A stretch of 64,000 nt of DNA from Odiellus spinosus (Eukaryota; Arthropoda; Arachnida; Opiliones; Phalangiidae), in contig CAWUCO010000077.1 in assembly GCA_963920705.1 (NCBI GenBank), forward strand, positions 38,501-102,500, given 5' to 3'. The notes under the pieces were generated by a model, which saw only the letters and a program-made list of their open reading frames with translations, was not told the DNA's origin and searched no databases. A program made the translations under genes and the position numbers. This document shows, piece by piece, positions 1 to 14,300 of the stretch; position 1 is the first letter of the stretch, and each line of letters begins with the position of its first letter.

Positions 1-3000
1 ACACGATTCGAAAAACACGATTCGAAAAACACGATTCGAAAATTACGATTCGAAAAACACGATTCGAAAAACACGATTCGAAAAACAGGATTCGAAAAAC
101 AGGATTCGAAAAACAAGATTCGAAAAACAGGATTCGAAAAACAGGATGCGAAAAACAGGACGCGAAAAACAGGACGCGAAAAACAGGATGCGTAAAACAG
201 GACGCTTAAAACAGGACGCGTAAAACAGGACGCGTAAAACAGGACGCGTAAAACAGGACGCGAAAAACAGGACGCGTAAAACAGGACGCGAAAAACAGGA
301 CGCGAAAAACACGACGCGAAAAAAACGGTGCGAAAAACACTGTTCGAAAAACACGGTTCGAAAAACACGATTCGAAAAACACGATTCGAAAAACACGATT
401 CAAAAACACGATTCGAAAAACACGATTCGAAAAAAACGATTCGAAAATTACGATTCGAAAAACACGATTCGAAAAACACGATTCGAAAATTACGATTCGA
501 AAAACACGATTCGAAAAACACGATTCGAAAAACACGATTCAAAATACACGATTCGAAAAACACGATTCGAAAAACACGATTCGAAAACACGATTCGAAAA
601 ACACGATTCGAAAAACAAGAGTCGAAGAATACGATTCGAAAAACACGATTCGAAAATTACGAGTCGAAAAACACGATTCGAAAAACACGATTCGAAAAAC
701 ACGATTCGAAAAACACGATTCGAAAATTACGATTCGAAAAACCCGATCCGAAAAACTCGATTCGAAAAACGAGATTCGAAAAACCGATTCGAAAAACCCG
801 ATTCGAAAAACAGGATGCGAAAAACAGGATGTGAAAAACAGGATGCGTAAAACAGGATGCGTAAAACAGGACGCGTAAAACAGGACATGTAAAACAGGAC
901 GCGAAAAACAGGACGCGAAAAACAGGACGCGTAAAACAGGACGCGTAAAACAGGACGCGTAAAACAGGACGCGTAAAACAGGACGCGTAAAACAGGACGC
1001 GTAAAACAGGACGCGTAAAACAGGGCGCGAAAAACACGACGCGAAAAAAATGGCGCGAAAAACACGGTGCGAAAAACACGGTGCGAAATACATGGTGCGA
1101 AAAACACGGTGCGAAAAACTGGATACGAAAAACCGGATTCGAAAAACAGGATTCGAAAAACACGTTTCGAAAAACACGATTCGAAGAACACGATTCGAAG
1201 AACACGATTCGAAAAACACGATTCGAAAAACACGATTCGAAAAACACGATTCGAAAAACCCGATTCGAAAAACACGATTCGAAAAACACGATTCGAAAAA
1301 CACGATTCGAAAAACACGATTCGCAAAACACGATTCGCAAAACACGATTCGAAAAACAAGATTCGAAAAACACGATTCGAAAAACACGATTCGAAAAACA
1401 CGATTCGAAAAACACGATTCGAAAAACACGATTCGAAAAACACGATTCGAAAAACACGATTCAAAAAACACGATTCGAAAATCACGATTCGAAAAACACG
1501 ATTCGAAAAACACGGTTCGAAAACCCGATTCGAAAAACCCGATTCGAAAAACCCGATTCGAAAACCCGATTCGAAAATTCCGATTCGATAAACCCGATTC
1601 GAAAAACAGTATTCGAAAAACAGGATTCGAAAAACAGAATTTCATAAAGAGGACTCGAAAAACAGGATTCGATAAACAGTATTCGAAAAACACGATTCGA
1701 AAAACACGATTCGAAAAACACGATTCGAAAAACACGATTCGAAAAACACGAATCGAAAAACACGATTCGAAGAATACGATTCGAAAAAAACGATTCGAAA
1801 ATTACGATTCGAAAAACACGATTCGAAAAACACGATTCGAAAAACACGATTCGAAAAAAACGATTCGAAAAACACGATTCGAAAATTACGATTCGAAAAA
1901 CACGATTCGAAAAACACCATTCGAAAAACACGATTCGAAAAACACGATTCGAAAAACCCGATTCGAAAAACACGATTCGAAAAACACGATTCGAAAAACA
2001 CGATTCGAAAAACACGATTCGCAAAACACGATTCGCAAAACACGATTCGAAAAACAAGATTCGAAAAACACGATTCGAAAAACACGATTCGAAAAACACG
2101 ATTCGAAAAACACGATTCGAAAAACACGATTCGAAAAACACGATTAAAAAAACACGATTCGAAAATCACGATTCGAAAATCACGATTCGAAAAACACGAT
2201 TCGAAAAACACGGTTCGAAAACCCGATTCGAAAAACCCGATTCGAAAAACCCGATTCGAAAACCCGATTCGAAAAATCCGATTCGATAAACCCGATTCGA
2301 AAAACAGTATTCGAAAAACAGGATTCGAAAAACAGAATTTCATAAAGAGGACTCGAAAAACAGGATTCGATAAACAGGATTCGAAAAACACGATTCGAAA
2401 AACACGATTCGAAAAACACGATTCGAAAAACACGATTCGAAAAACACGATTCGAAAATTACGATTCGAAAAACACGATTCGAAAAACACGATTCGAAAAT
2501 TACGATTCGAAAAACACGATTCGAAAAACACGATTCGAAAAACACGATTCGAAAATTACGATTCGAAAAACACGATTCGAAAAACACCATTCGAAAAACA
2601 CGATTCGAAAAACACGATTCGAAAACACGATTCGAAAAACACGATTCGAAAAACAAGAGTCGAAGAATACGATTCGAAAAACACGATTCGAAAATTACGA
2701 TTCGAAAAACACGATTCGAAAAACACGATTCGAAAAACACGATTCGAAAAACACGATTCGAAAATTACGATTCGAAAAACCCGATTCGAAAAACTCGATT
2801 CGAAAAACGCGACTCGAAAAACCCGATTCGAAAAACAGGATTCGAAAAAGAGAATTTCATAAAGAGGACTCGAAAAACAGGATTCGATAAACACGATTCG
2901 AAAAACACGATTCGAAAAACACGATTCGAAAAACACGATTCGAAAAACACGATTCGAAAAACACGATTCGAAAAACAGGATTCGAAAACCACGATTCGAA

Positions 3001-5029
3001 AAGCACGATTCGAAAAACACGATTCGAAAAACACGATTCGAAAAACGATTCGAAAAACACGATTCGAAAAACAGGATTCGAAAAACAGGATTCGAAAAAC
3101 AGGATTCGAAAAACAGGATGCGAAAAACAGGACGCGAAAAACAGGACGCGTAAAACAGGACGCGTAAAACAGGACGCGTAAAACAGGACGCGAAAAACAG
3201 GACGCGTAAAACAGGACGCGTAAAACAGGACGCGAAAAACAGGACGCGAAAAACACGACGCGAAAAAAACCGCGCGAAAAACACTGTTCGAAAAACACGG
3301 TTCGAAAAACAGGATCCGAAAAACACGATTCGAAAAACACGATTCGAAAAAACGATTCGAAAATTACGATTCGAAAAACACGCTTCGAAAAACACGATTC
3401 GAAAATTACGATTCGAAAAACACGATTCGAAGAACACGATTCGAAAAACACGATTCGAAAAACACGATTCGAAAAACACGATTCGAAAAACCCGATTCGA
3501 AAAACCCGATTCGAAAACACGATTCGAAAAACACGATTCGAAAAACAGGATACGAAAAACAGGATACGATAAACACGATTCGAAAAACAGGATGCGAAAA
3601 ACAGGATGCGTAAAACAGGACGCGTAAAACAGGACGCGTAAAACAGGACGCGTAAGACACGAGGCGAAAAACAGGACGCGAAAAACACTGTTCGAAAAAC
3701 ACGGTTCGAAAAACACGATTCGAAAAACACGATTCGAAAAACACGATTCGAAAAAAACGATTCGAAAATTATGATTCGAAAAACACGATTCGAAAAACAC
3801 GATTCGAAAATTACGATTCGAAAAACACGATTCGAAAAACACGATTCGAAAAACACGATTCGAAAAACACGATTCGAAAACACGATTCGAAAAACACGAT
3901 TCGAAAAACAAGAGTCGAAGAATACGATTCGAAAAACACGATTCGAAAATTACGATTCGAAAAACACGATTCGAAAAACACGATTCGAAAAACACGATTC
4001 GAAAAACACGATTCGAAAACACGATTCGAAAAACACGATTCGAAAAACAAGAGTCGAAGAATACGATTCGAAAAACACGATTCGAAAATTACGATTCGAA
4101 AAACACGATTCGAAAAACACGATTCGAAAAACACGATTCGAAAATTACGATTCGAAAAACCCGATTCGAAAAACTCGATTCGAAAAACGCGACTCGAAAA
4201 ACCCGATTCGAAAAACAGTATTCGAAAAACAGGATTCGAAAAAGAGAATTTCATAAAGAGGACTCGAAAAACAGGATTCGAAAAACACGATTCGAAAAAC
4301 ACGATTCGAAAAACACGATTCGAAAAACACGATTCGAAAAACACGATTCGAAAACCACGATTCGAAAAACACGATTCGAAAAACACGATTCGAAAAGCAC
4401 GATTCGAAAAACACGATTCGAAAAACACGATTCGAAAAACGATTCGAAAAACACGATTCGAAAAACAGGATTCGAAAAACAGGATTCGAAAAACAGGATT
4501 CGAAAAACAGGATTCGAAAAACAGGATGCGAAAACAGGACGCGAAAAACAGGACGCGTAAAACAGGACGCGTAAAACAGGACGCGTAAAACAGGACGCGT
4601 AAAACAGGACGCGAAAAACAGGACGCGTAAAACAGGACGCGTAAAACAGGACGCGAAAAACAGGACGCGAAAAACAGGACGCGAAAAACACGACGCGAAA
4701 AAAACGGCGCGAAAAACACTGTTCGAAAAACACGGTTCGAAAAACACGATTCGAAAAACACGATTCGAAAAAAACGATTCGAAAATTACGATTCGAAAAA
4801 CACGCTTCGAAAAACACGATTCGAAAATTACGATTCGAAAAACACGATTCGAAGAACACGATTCGAAAAACACGATTCGAAAAACACGATTCGAAAAACC
4901 CGATTCGAAAAACCCGATTCGAAAAACCCGATTCGAAAACACGATTCGAAAAACACGATTCGAAAAACACGATTCGAAAAACAGGATACGAAAAACACGA
5001 TTCGAAAAACAGGATACGAAAAACACGAT

Positions 5030-8000
5030 TCGAAAAACAGGATACGAAAAACAGGATACGATAAACACGATTCGAAAAACAGGATGCGAAAAACAGGATG
5101 CGTAAAACAGGACGCGTAAAATAGGACGCGTAAGACACGAGGCGAAAAACAGGACGCGAAAAACACTGTTCGAAAAACACGGTTCGAAAAACACGATTCG
5201 AAAAACACGATTCGAAAAACACGATTCGAAAAAAACGATTCGAAAATTACGATTCGAAAAACACGATTCGAAAAACACGATTCGAAAATTACGATTCGAA
5301 AAACACGATTCGAAAAACACGATTCGAAAAACACGATTCGAAAACACGATTCGAAAAACACGATTCGAAAAACAAGAGTCGAAGAATACGATTCGAAAAA
5401 CACGATTCGAAAATTACGATTCGAAAAACACGATTCGAAAAACACGATTCGAAAAACACGATTCGAAAAACACGATTCGAAAATTACGATTCGAAAAACC
5501 CGATTCGAAAAACTCGACTCGAAAAACGCGACTCGAAAAACCCGATTCGAAAAACAGTATTCGAAAAACAGGATTCGAAAAAGAGAATTTCATAAAGAGG
5601 ACTCGAAAAACAGGATTCGAAAAACAGGATTCGATAAACAGAATTCGAAAAACACGATTCGAAAAACACGATTCGAAAAACACGATTCGAAAAACACGAT
5701 TTGAAAACCACGATTCGAAAACCACGATTCGAAAAACACGATTCGAAAAACACGATTCGAAAAGCACGATTCGAAAAACACGATTCGAAAAACACGATTC
5801 GAAAAACGATTCGAAAAACACGATTCGAAAAACAGGATTCGAAAAACAGGATTCGAAAAACAGGATTCGAAAAACAGGATGCGAAAAACAGGACGCGAAA
5901 AACAGGACGCGTAAAACAGGACGCGTAAAACAGGACGCGTAAAACAGGACGCGTAAAACAGGACGCGAAAAACAGGACGCGTAAAACAGGACGCGTAAAA
6001 CAGGACGCGAAAAACAGGACGCGAAAAACACGACGCGAAAAAAACGGCGCGAAAAACACTGTTCGAAAAACACGGTTCGAAAAACACGATCCGAAAAACA
6101 CGATTCGAAAAACACGATTCGAAAAAAACGATTCGAAAATTACGATTCGAAAAACACGCTTCGAAAAACACGATTCGAAAATTACGATTCGAAAAACACG
6201 ATTCGAAGAACACGATTCGAAAAACACGATTCGAAAAACACGATTCGAAAAACCCGACTCGAAAAACCCGATTCGAAAAACCCGATTCGAAAACACGATT
6301 CGAAAAACACGATTCGAAAAACACGATTCGAAAAACAGTATACGAAAAACACGATTCGAAAAACAGGATACGAAAAACACGATTCGAAAAACAGGATACG
6401 AAAAACAGGATACGATAAACAAGATTCGAAAAACAGGATGCGAAAAACAGGATGCGTAAAACAGGACGCGTAAAACAGGACGCGTAAGACACGAGGCGAA
6501 AAACAGGACGCGAAAAACAGGACGCGTAAAACAGGACGCGTAAAACAGGACGCGTAAAACAGGACGCGTAAAACAGGACGCGTAAAACAGGGCGCGAAAA
6601 AACACGACGCGAAATAAACGGCGCGAAAAACACGGTGCGAAAAACACTGTTCGAAAAACACGGTTCGAAAAACACGATCCGAAAAACACGATTCGAAAAA
6701 CACGATTCGAAAAAAACGATTCGAAAAACACGATTCGAAAAACACGATTCGAAAAACACGATTCGAAAAAAACGATTCGAAAATTGCGATTCGAAAAACA
6801 CGATTCGAAAAACACGATTCGAAAAACACGATTCGAAAAACACGATTCGAAAAACAGGATACGAAAAACACGATTCGAAAAACAGGATACGAAAAACACG
6901 ATTCGAAAAACAGGATACGAAAAACAGGATACGATAAACACGATTCGAAAAACAGGATGCGAAAAACAGGATGCGTAAAACAGGACGCGTAAAATAGGAC
7001 GCGTAAGACACGAGGCGAAAAACAGGACGCGAAAAACACTGTTCGAAAAACACGGTTCGAAAAACACGATTCGAAAAACACGATTCGAAAAACATGATTC
7101 GAAAAAAACGATTCGAAAATTACGATTCGAAAAACACGATTCGAAAAACACGATTCGAAAATTACGATTCGAAAAACACGATTCGAAAAACACGATTCGA
7201 AAAACACGATTCGAAAACACGATTCGAAAAACACGATTCGAAAAACAAGAGTCGAAGAATACGATTCGAAAAACACGATTCGAAAATTACGATTCGAAAA
7301 ACACGATTCGAAAAACACGATTCGAAAAACACGATTCGAAAAACACGATTCGAAAATTACGATTCGAAAAACCCGATTCGAAAAACTCGACTCGAAAAAC
7401 GCGACTCGAAAAACCCGATTCGAAAAACAGTATTCGAAAAACAGGATTCGAAAAAGAGAATTTCATAAAGAGGACTCGAAAAACAGGATTCGAAAAACAG
7501 GATTCGATAAACAGAATTCGAAAAACACGATTCGAAAAACACGATTCGAAAAACACGATTCGAAAAACACGATTTGAAAACCACGATTCGAAAACCACGA
7601 TTCGAAAAACACGATTCGAAAAACACGATTCGAAAAGCACGATTCGAAAAACACGATTCGAAAAACACGATTCGAAAAACGATTCGAAAAACACGATTCA
7701 AAAAACAGGATTCGAAAAACAGGATTCGAAAAACAGGATTCGAAAAACAGGATGCGAAAAACAGGACGCGAAAATCAGGACGCGTAAAACAGGACGCGTA
7801 AAACAGGACGCGTAAAACAGGACGCGTAAAACAGGACGCGAAAAACAGGACGCGTAAAACAGGACGCGTAAAACAGGACGCGAAAAACAGGACGCGAAAA
7901 ACACGACGCGAAAAAAACGGCGCGAAAAACACTGTTCGAAAAACACGGTTCGAAAAACACGATCCGAAAAACACGATTCGAAAAACACGATTCGAAAAAA

Positions 8001-8340
8001 ACGATTCGAAAATTACGATTCGAAAAACACGCTTCGAAAAACACGATTCGAAAATTACGATTCGAAAAACACGATTCGAAGAACACGATTCGAAAAACAC
8101 GATTCGAAAAACACGATTCGAAAAACCCGACTCGAAAAACCCGATTCGAAAAACCCGATTCGAAAACACGATTCGAAAAACACGATTCGAAAAACACGAT
8201 TCGAAAAACAGGATACGAAAAACACGATTCGAAAAACAGGATACGAAAAACACGATTCGAAAAACAGGATACGAAAAACAGGATACGATAAACAAGATTC
8301 GAAAAACAGGATGCGAAAAACAGGATGCGTAAAACAGGAC
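5030..8340. repeat. Higher-order duplication in the 14-bp array, offset 1,873 bp
   Basis: Marker units near 5,585 (diverged pair containing AATTTCATAAAGAGG), the AACAGAATTCG unit near 5,640 and the GATTTGAAAACCACG unit near 5,700 recur in the same order and spacing 1,873 bp later, near 7,458, 7,513 and 7,573. The copies start to differ near 6,480 and 8,350. The ends given are approximate because they were placed by eye from marker units. Confidence 0.7.
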
Positions 8341-11300
8341 GCGTAAAACAGGACGCGTAAAACAGGACGCGTAAAACAGGACGCGTAAAACAGGACGCGT
8401 AAAACAGGGCGCGAAAAAACACGACGCGAAATAAACGGCGCGAAAAACACGGTGCGAAAAACACGGTGCGAAATACACGGTGCGAAAAACACGGTGCGAA
8501 AAACTGGATACGAAAAACAGGATTCGAAAAACACGGTTCGAAAAACACGATTCGAAAAACACGATTCGAAAAACACGATTCGAAAAACACGATTCGAAAA
8601 TTACGATTCGAAAAACACGATTCGAAAAACACGATTCGAAAATTACGATTCGAAAAACACGATTCGAAAAACACGATTCGAAAACCACGATTCGAAAAAC
8701 ACGATTCGAAAACACGATTCGAAAAACACGATTCGAAAAACAAGAGTCGAAGAATACGATTCGAAAAACACGATTCGAAAATTACGATTCGAAAAACACG
8801 ATTCGAAAAAAACGATTCGAAAATTACGATTCGAAAAACACGATTCGAAAAACACGATTCGAAAAACACGATTCGAAAAACACGATTCGAAAAACACGAT
8901 TCGAAAAACACGATTCGAAAAACACGATTCGAAAAACACGATTCGAAAATTACGATTCGAAAAACCCGATTCGAAAAACTCGATTCGAAAAACGCGACTC
9001 GAAAAACCCGATTCGAAAAACAGTATTCGAAAAACAGGAATCGAAAAAGAGAATTTCATAAAGAGGACTCGAAAAACAGGATTCGAAAAACAGAATTTCA
9101 TAAAGAGGACTCGAAAAACAGGATTCGAAAAACAGGATTCGATAAACAGGATTCGAAAAACACGATTCGAAAAACACGATTCGAAAAACACGATTCGAAA
9201 ACCACGATTCGAAAAACACGATTCGAAAAACCCGACTCGAAAAACCCGATTCGAAAAACCCGATTCGAAAACACGATTCGAAAAACACGATTCGAAAAAC
9301 ACGATTCGTAAAACAGGATACGAAAAACACGATTCGAAAAACAGGATACGAAAAACACGATTCGAAAAACAGGATACGAAAAACAGGATACGATAAACAA
9401 GATTCGAAAAACAGGATGCGAAAAACAGGATGCGTAAAACAGGACGCGTAAAACAGGACGCGTAAGACACGAGGCGAAAAACAGGACGCGAAAAACAGGA
9501 CGCGTAAAACAGGACGCGTAAAACAGGACGCGTAAAACAGGACGCGTAAAACAGGGCGCGAAAAAACACGACGCGAAATAAACGGCGCGAAAAACACGGT
9601 GCGAAAAACACGGTGCGAAAAACACGGTGCGAAAAACTGGATACGAAAAACAGGATTCGAAAAACACGGTTCGAAAAACACGATTCGAAAAACACGATTC
9701 GAAAAACACGATTCGAAAAACACGATTCGAAAATTACGATTCGAAAAACACGATTCGAAAAACACGATTCGAAAATTACGATTCGAAAAACACGATTCGA
9801 AAAACACGATTCGAAAACCACGATTCGAAAAACACGATTCGAAAACACGATTCGAAAAACACGATTCGAAAAACAAGAGTCGAAGAATACGATTCGAAAA
9901 ACACGATTCGAAAATTACGATTCGAAAAACACGATTCGAAGAACACGATTCGAAAAACAGGATACGAAAAACAGGATACGATAAACAAGATTCGAAAAAC
10001 AGGATGCGAAAAACAGGATGCGTAAAACAGGACGCGTAAAACAGGACGCGTAAGACACGAGGCGAAAAACAGGACGCGAAAAACAGGACGCGTAAAACAG
10101 GACGCGTAAAACAGGACGCGTAAAACAGGACGCGTAAAACAGGGCGCGAAAAAACACGACGCGAAATAAACGGCGCGAAAAACACGGTGCGAAAAACACG
10201 GTGCGAAATACACGGTGCGAAAAACACGGTGCGAAAAACTGGATACGAAAAACAGGATTCGAAAAACACGGTTCGAAAAACACGATTCGAAAAACACGAT
10301 TCGAAAAACACGATTCGAAAAACACGATTCGAAAATTACGATTCGAAAAACACGATTCGAAAAACACGATTCGAAAATTACGATTCGAAAAACACGATTC
10401 GAAAAACACGATTCGAAAACCACGATTCGAAAAACACGATTCGAAAACACGATTCGAAAAACACGATTCGAAAAACAAGAGTCGAAGAATACGATTCGAA
10501 AAACACGATTCGAAAATTACGATTCGAAAAACACGATTCGAAAAAAACGATTCGAAAATTACGATTCGAAAAACACGATTCGAAAAACACGATTCGAAAA
10601 ACACGATTCGAAAAACACGATTCGAAAAACACGATTCGAAAAACACGATTCGAAAAACACGATTCGAAAAACACGATTCGAAAATTACGATTCGAAAAAC
10701 CCGATTCGAAAAACTCGATTCGAAAAACGCGACTCGAAAAACCCGATTCGAAAAACAGTATTCGAAAAACAGGAATCGAAAAAGAGAATTTCATAAAGAG
10801 GACTCGAAAAACAGGATTCGAAAAACAGAATTTCATAAAGAGGACTCGAAAAACAGGATTCGAAAAACAGGATTCGATAAACAGGATTCGAAAAACACGA
10901 TTCGAAAAACACGATTCGAAAAACACGATTCGAAAACCACGATTCGAAAAACACGATTCGAAAAACACGATTCGAAAAGCACGATTCGAAAAACACGATT
11001 CGAAAAACACGATTCGAAAAACGATTCGAAAAACACGATTCGAAAAACAGGATTCGAAAAACAGGATTCGAAAAACAGGACGCGAAAAACAGGACGCGAA
11101 AAACAGGACGCGTAAAACAGGACGCGTAAAACAGGACGCGTAAAACAGGACGCGTAAAACAGGACGCGAAGAACAGGACGCGTAAAACAGGACGCGTAAA
11201 ACAGGACGCGAAAAACAGGACGCGAAAAACACGACGCGAAAAAACGGCGCGAAAAACACTGTTCGAAAAACACGGTTCGAAAAACACGATCCGAAAAACA

Positions 11301-14300
11301 CGATTCGAAAAACACGATTCGAAAACACGATTCAAAAAACACGATTCGAAAAAAACGATTCGAAAATTACGATTCGAAAAACACGCTTCGAAAAACACGA
11401 TTCGAAAATTACGATTCGAAAAACACGATTCGAAGAACACGATTCGAAAAACACGATTCGAAAAACACGATTCGAAAAACAGGATACGAAAAACACGATT
11501 CGAAAAACAGGATACGAAAAACACGATTCGAAAAACAGGATACGAAAAACAGGAAACGATAAACACGATTCGAAAAACAGGATGCGAAAAACAGGATGCG
11601 TAAAACAGGACGCGTAAAACAGGACGCGTAAGACACGAGGCGAAAAACAGGACGCGAAAAACAGGACGCGTAAAACAGGACGCGTAAAACATTACGCGTA
11701 AAACAGGACGCGTAAAACAGGGCGCGAAAAAACACGACGCGAAAAAAACGGCGCGAAAAACACGGTGCGAAAAACACGGTGCGAAATACACGGTGCGAAA
11801 AACACGATGCGAAAAACTGGATAAGAAAAACAGGATTCGAAAAACAGGATTCGAAAAACACGATTCGAAAAACACGATTCGAAAAACACGATTCGAAAAA
11901 CACGATTCGAAAAACACGATTCGAAAAACACGATTCGAAAAACACGATTCGAAAAACACGATTCGAAAAACACGATTCGCAAAACACGATTCAAAAAACA
12001 CGATTCGAAAAGCACGATTCGAAAAACACGATTCGAAAAACACGATTCGAAAAACGATTCGAAAAACACGATTCGAAAAACACGATTCGAAAGCCACGAT
12101 TCGAAAAACACGATTCGAAAAACACGATTCGAAAAACAGGATACGAAAAACACGATTCGAAAAACAGGATACGAAAAACACGATTCGAAAAACAGGATAC
12201 GAAAAACAGGAAACGATAAACACGATTCGAAAAACAGGATGCGAAAAACAGGATGCGTAAAACAGGACGCGTAAAACAGGACGCGTAAGACACGAGGCGA
12301 AAAACAGGACGCGTAAAACAGGACGCGTAAAACAGGGCGCGAAAAAACACGACGCGAAAAAAACGGCGCGAAAAACACGGTGCGAAAAACACGGTGCGAA
12401 ATACACGGTGCGAAAAACACGGTGCGAAAAACTGGATAAGAAAAACAGGATTCGAAAAACAGGATTCGAAAAACACGATTCGAAAAACACGATTCGAAAA
12501 ACACGATTCGAAAAACACGATTCGAAAAACACGATTCGAAAAACACGATTCGAAAAACACGATTCGAAAAACACGATTCGCAAAACACGATTCAAAAAAC
12601 ACGATTCGAAAAGCACGATTCGAAAAACACGATTCGAAAAACACGATTCGAAAAACGATTCGAAAAACACGATTCGAAAAACACGATTCGAAAGCCACGA
12701 TTCGAAAAACACGATTCGAAAACACGATTCGAAAAACACGATTCGAAAAACAAGAGTCGAAGAATACGATTCGTAAAACACGATTCGAAAATTACGATTC
12801 GAAAAACACGATTCGAAAAACACGATTCAAAAAACACGATTCGAAAATTACGATTCGAAAAACCCGATTCGAAAAACTCGATTCGAAAAACGCGATTCGA
12901 AAAACCCGATTTGAAAAACCTGATTCGAAAAACACGATTCGAAAAACACGATTCGAAAAACACGATTCGAAAAACAGGATCTGAAAAACACGATTCGAAA
13001 AACAGGATGCGAAAAACAGGATGTGAAAAACAGGATGCGTAAAACAGGACAAGTAAAACAGGACGCGTAAAACAGACGCGTAAAACAGGACGCGAAAAAC
13101 AGGACAAGAAAAACAGGACGCGTAAAACAGGACGCGTAAAATAGGACGCGTAAAACAGGACGCGTAAAACAGGGCGCGAAAAACACGACGCGAAAAAAAC
13201 GGCGCGAAAATCACGGTGCGAAAAACACGGTGCGAAATACATGGTGCGAAAAACACGGTGCGAAAAACTGGATACGAAAAACCGGATTCGAAAAACAGGA
13301 TTCGAAAAACAGGATTCGAAAAACAGGATTCGAAAAACACGTTTCGAAAAACACGATTCGAAGAACACGATTCGAAGAACACGATTCGAAAAACACGATT
13401 CGAAAAACACGATTCGAAAAACACGATTCGAAAAACACGATTCGAAAAACACGATTCGAAAAACACGATTCGAAAAACACGATTCGAAAAACACGATTCG
13501 AAAAACACGATTCGAAAAGCACGATTCGAAAAACACGATTCGAAAAACACGATTCGAAAAACAGGATTCGAAAAACAGGATCCGAAAAACAGGACGCGAA
13601 AAACAGGACGCGAAAAACAGGACGCGTAAAACAGGACGCGTAAAACAGGACGCGTAAAACAGGACGCGTAAAACAGGACGCGAAAAACAGGACGCGTAAA
13701 ACAGGACGCGAAAAACAGGACGCGAAAAACAGGACGCGAAAAACACGACGCGAAAAAAACGGCGCGAAAAACACTGTTCGAAAAACACAGTTCGAAAAAC
13801 ACGATTCGAAAAACACGATTCGAAAAACACGATTCGAAAAAAACGATTCGAAAATTACGATTCGAAAAACACGATTCGAAAAACACGATTCGAAAAACAC
13901 GGTTCGAAAATTACGATTCGAAAAACACGATTCGAAAAACACGATTCGAAAAACACGATTCGAAAAACCCGATTCGAAAAACCCGATTCGAAAACACGAT
14001 TCGAAAAGCACGATTCGAAAAACACGATTCGAAAAACAGGATACGAAAAACACGATTCGAAAAACAGGATACGAAAAACACGATTCGAAAAACAGGATAC
14101 GAAAAACAGGATACGATAAACACGATTCGAAAAACAGGACGCGAAAAACAGGACGCGTAAAACAGGACGCGTAAAACAGGACGCGTAAAACAGGACGCGT
14201 AAAACAGGGCGCGAAAAACACGACGCGAAAAAAACGGCGCGAAAATCACGGTGCGAAAAACACGGTGCGAAATACATGGTGCGAAAAACACGGTGCGAAA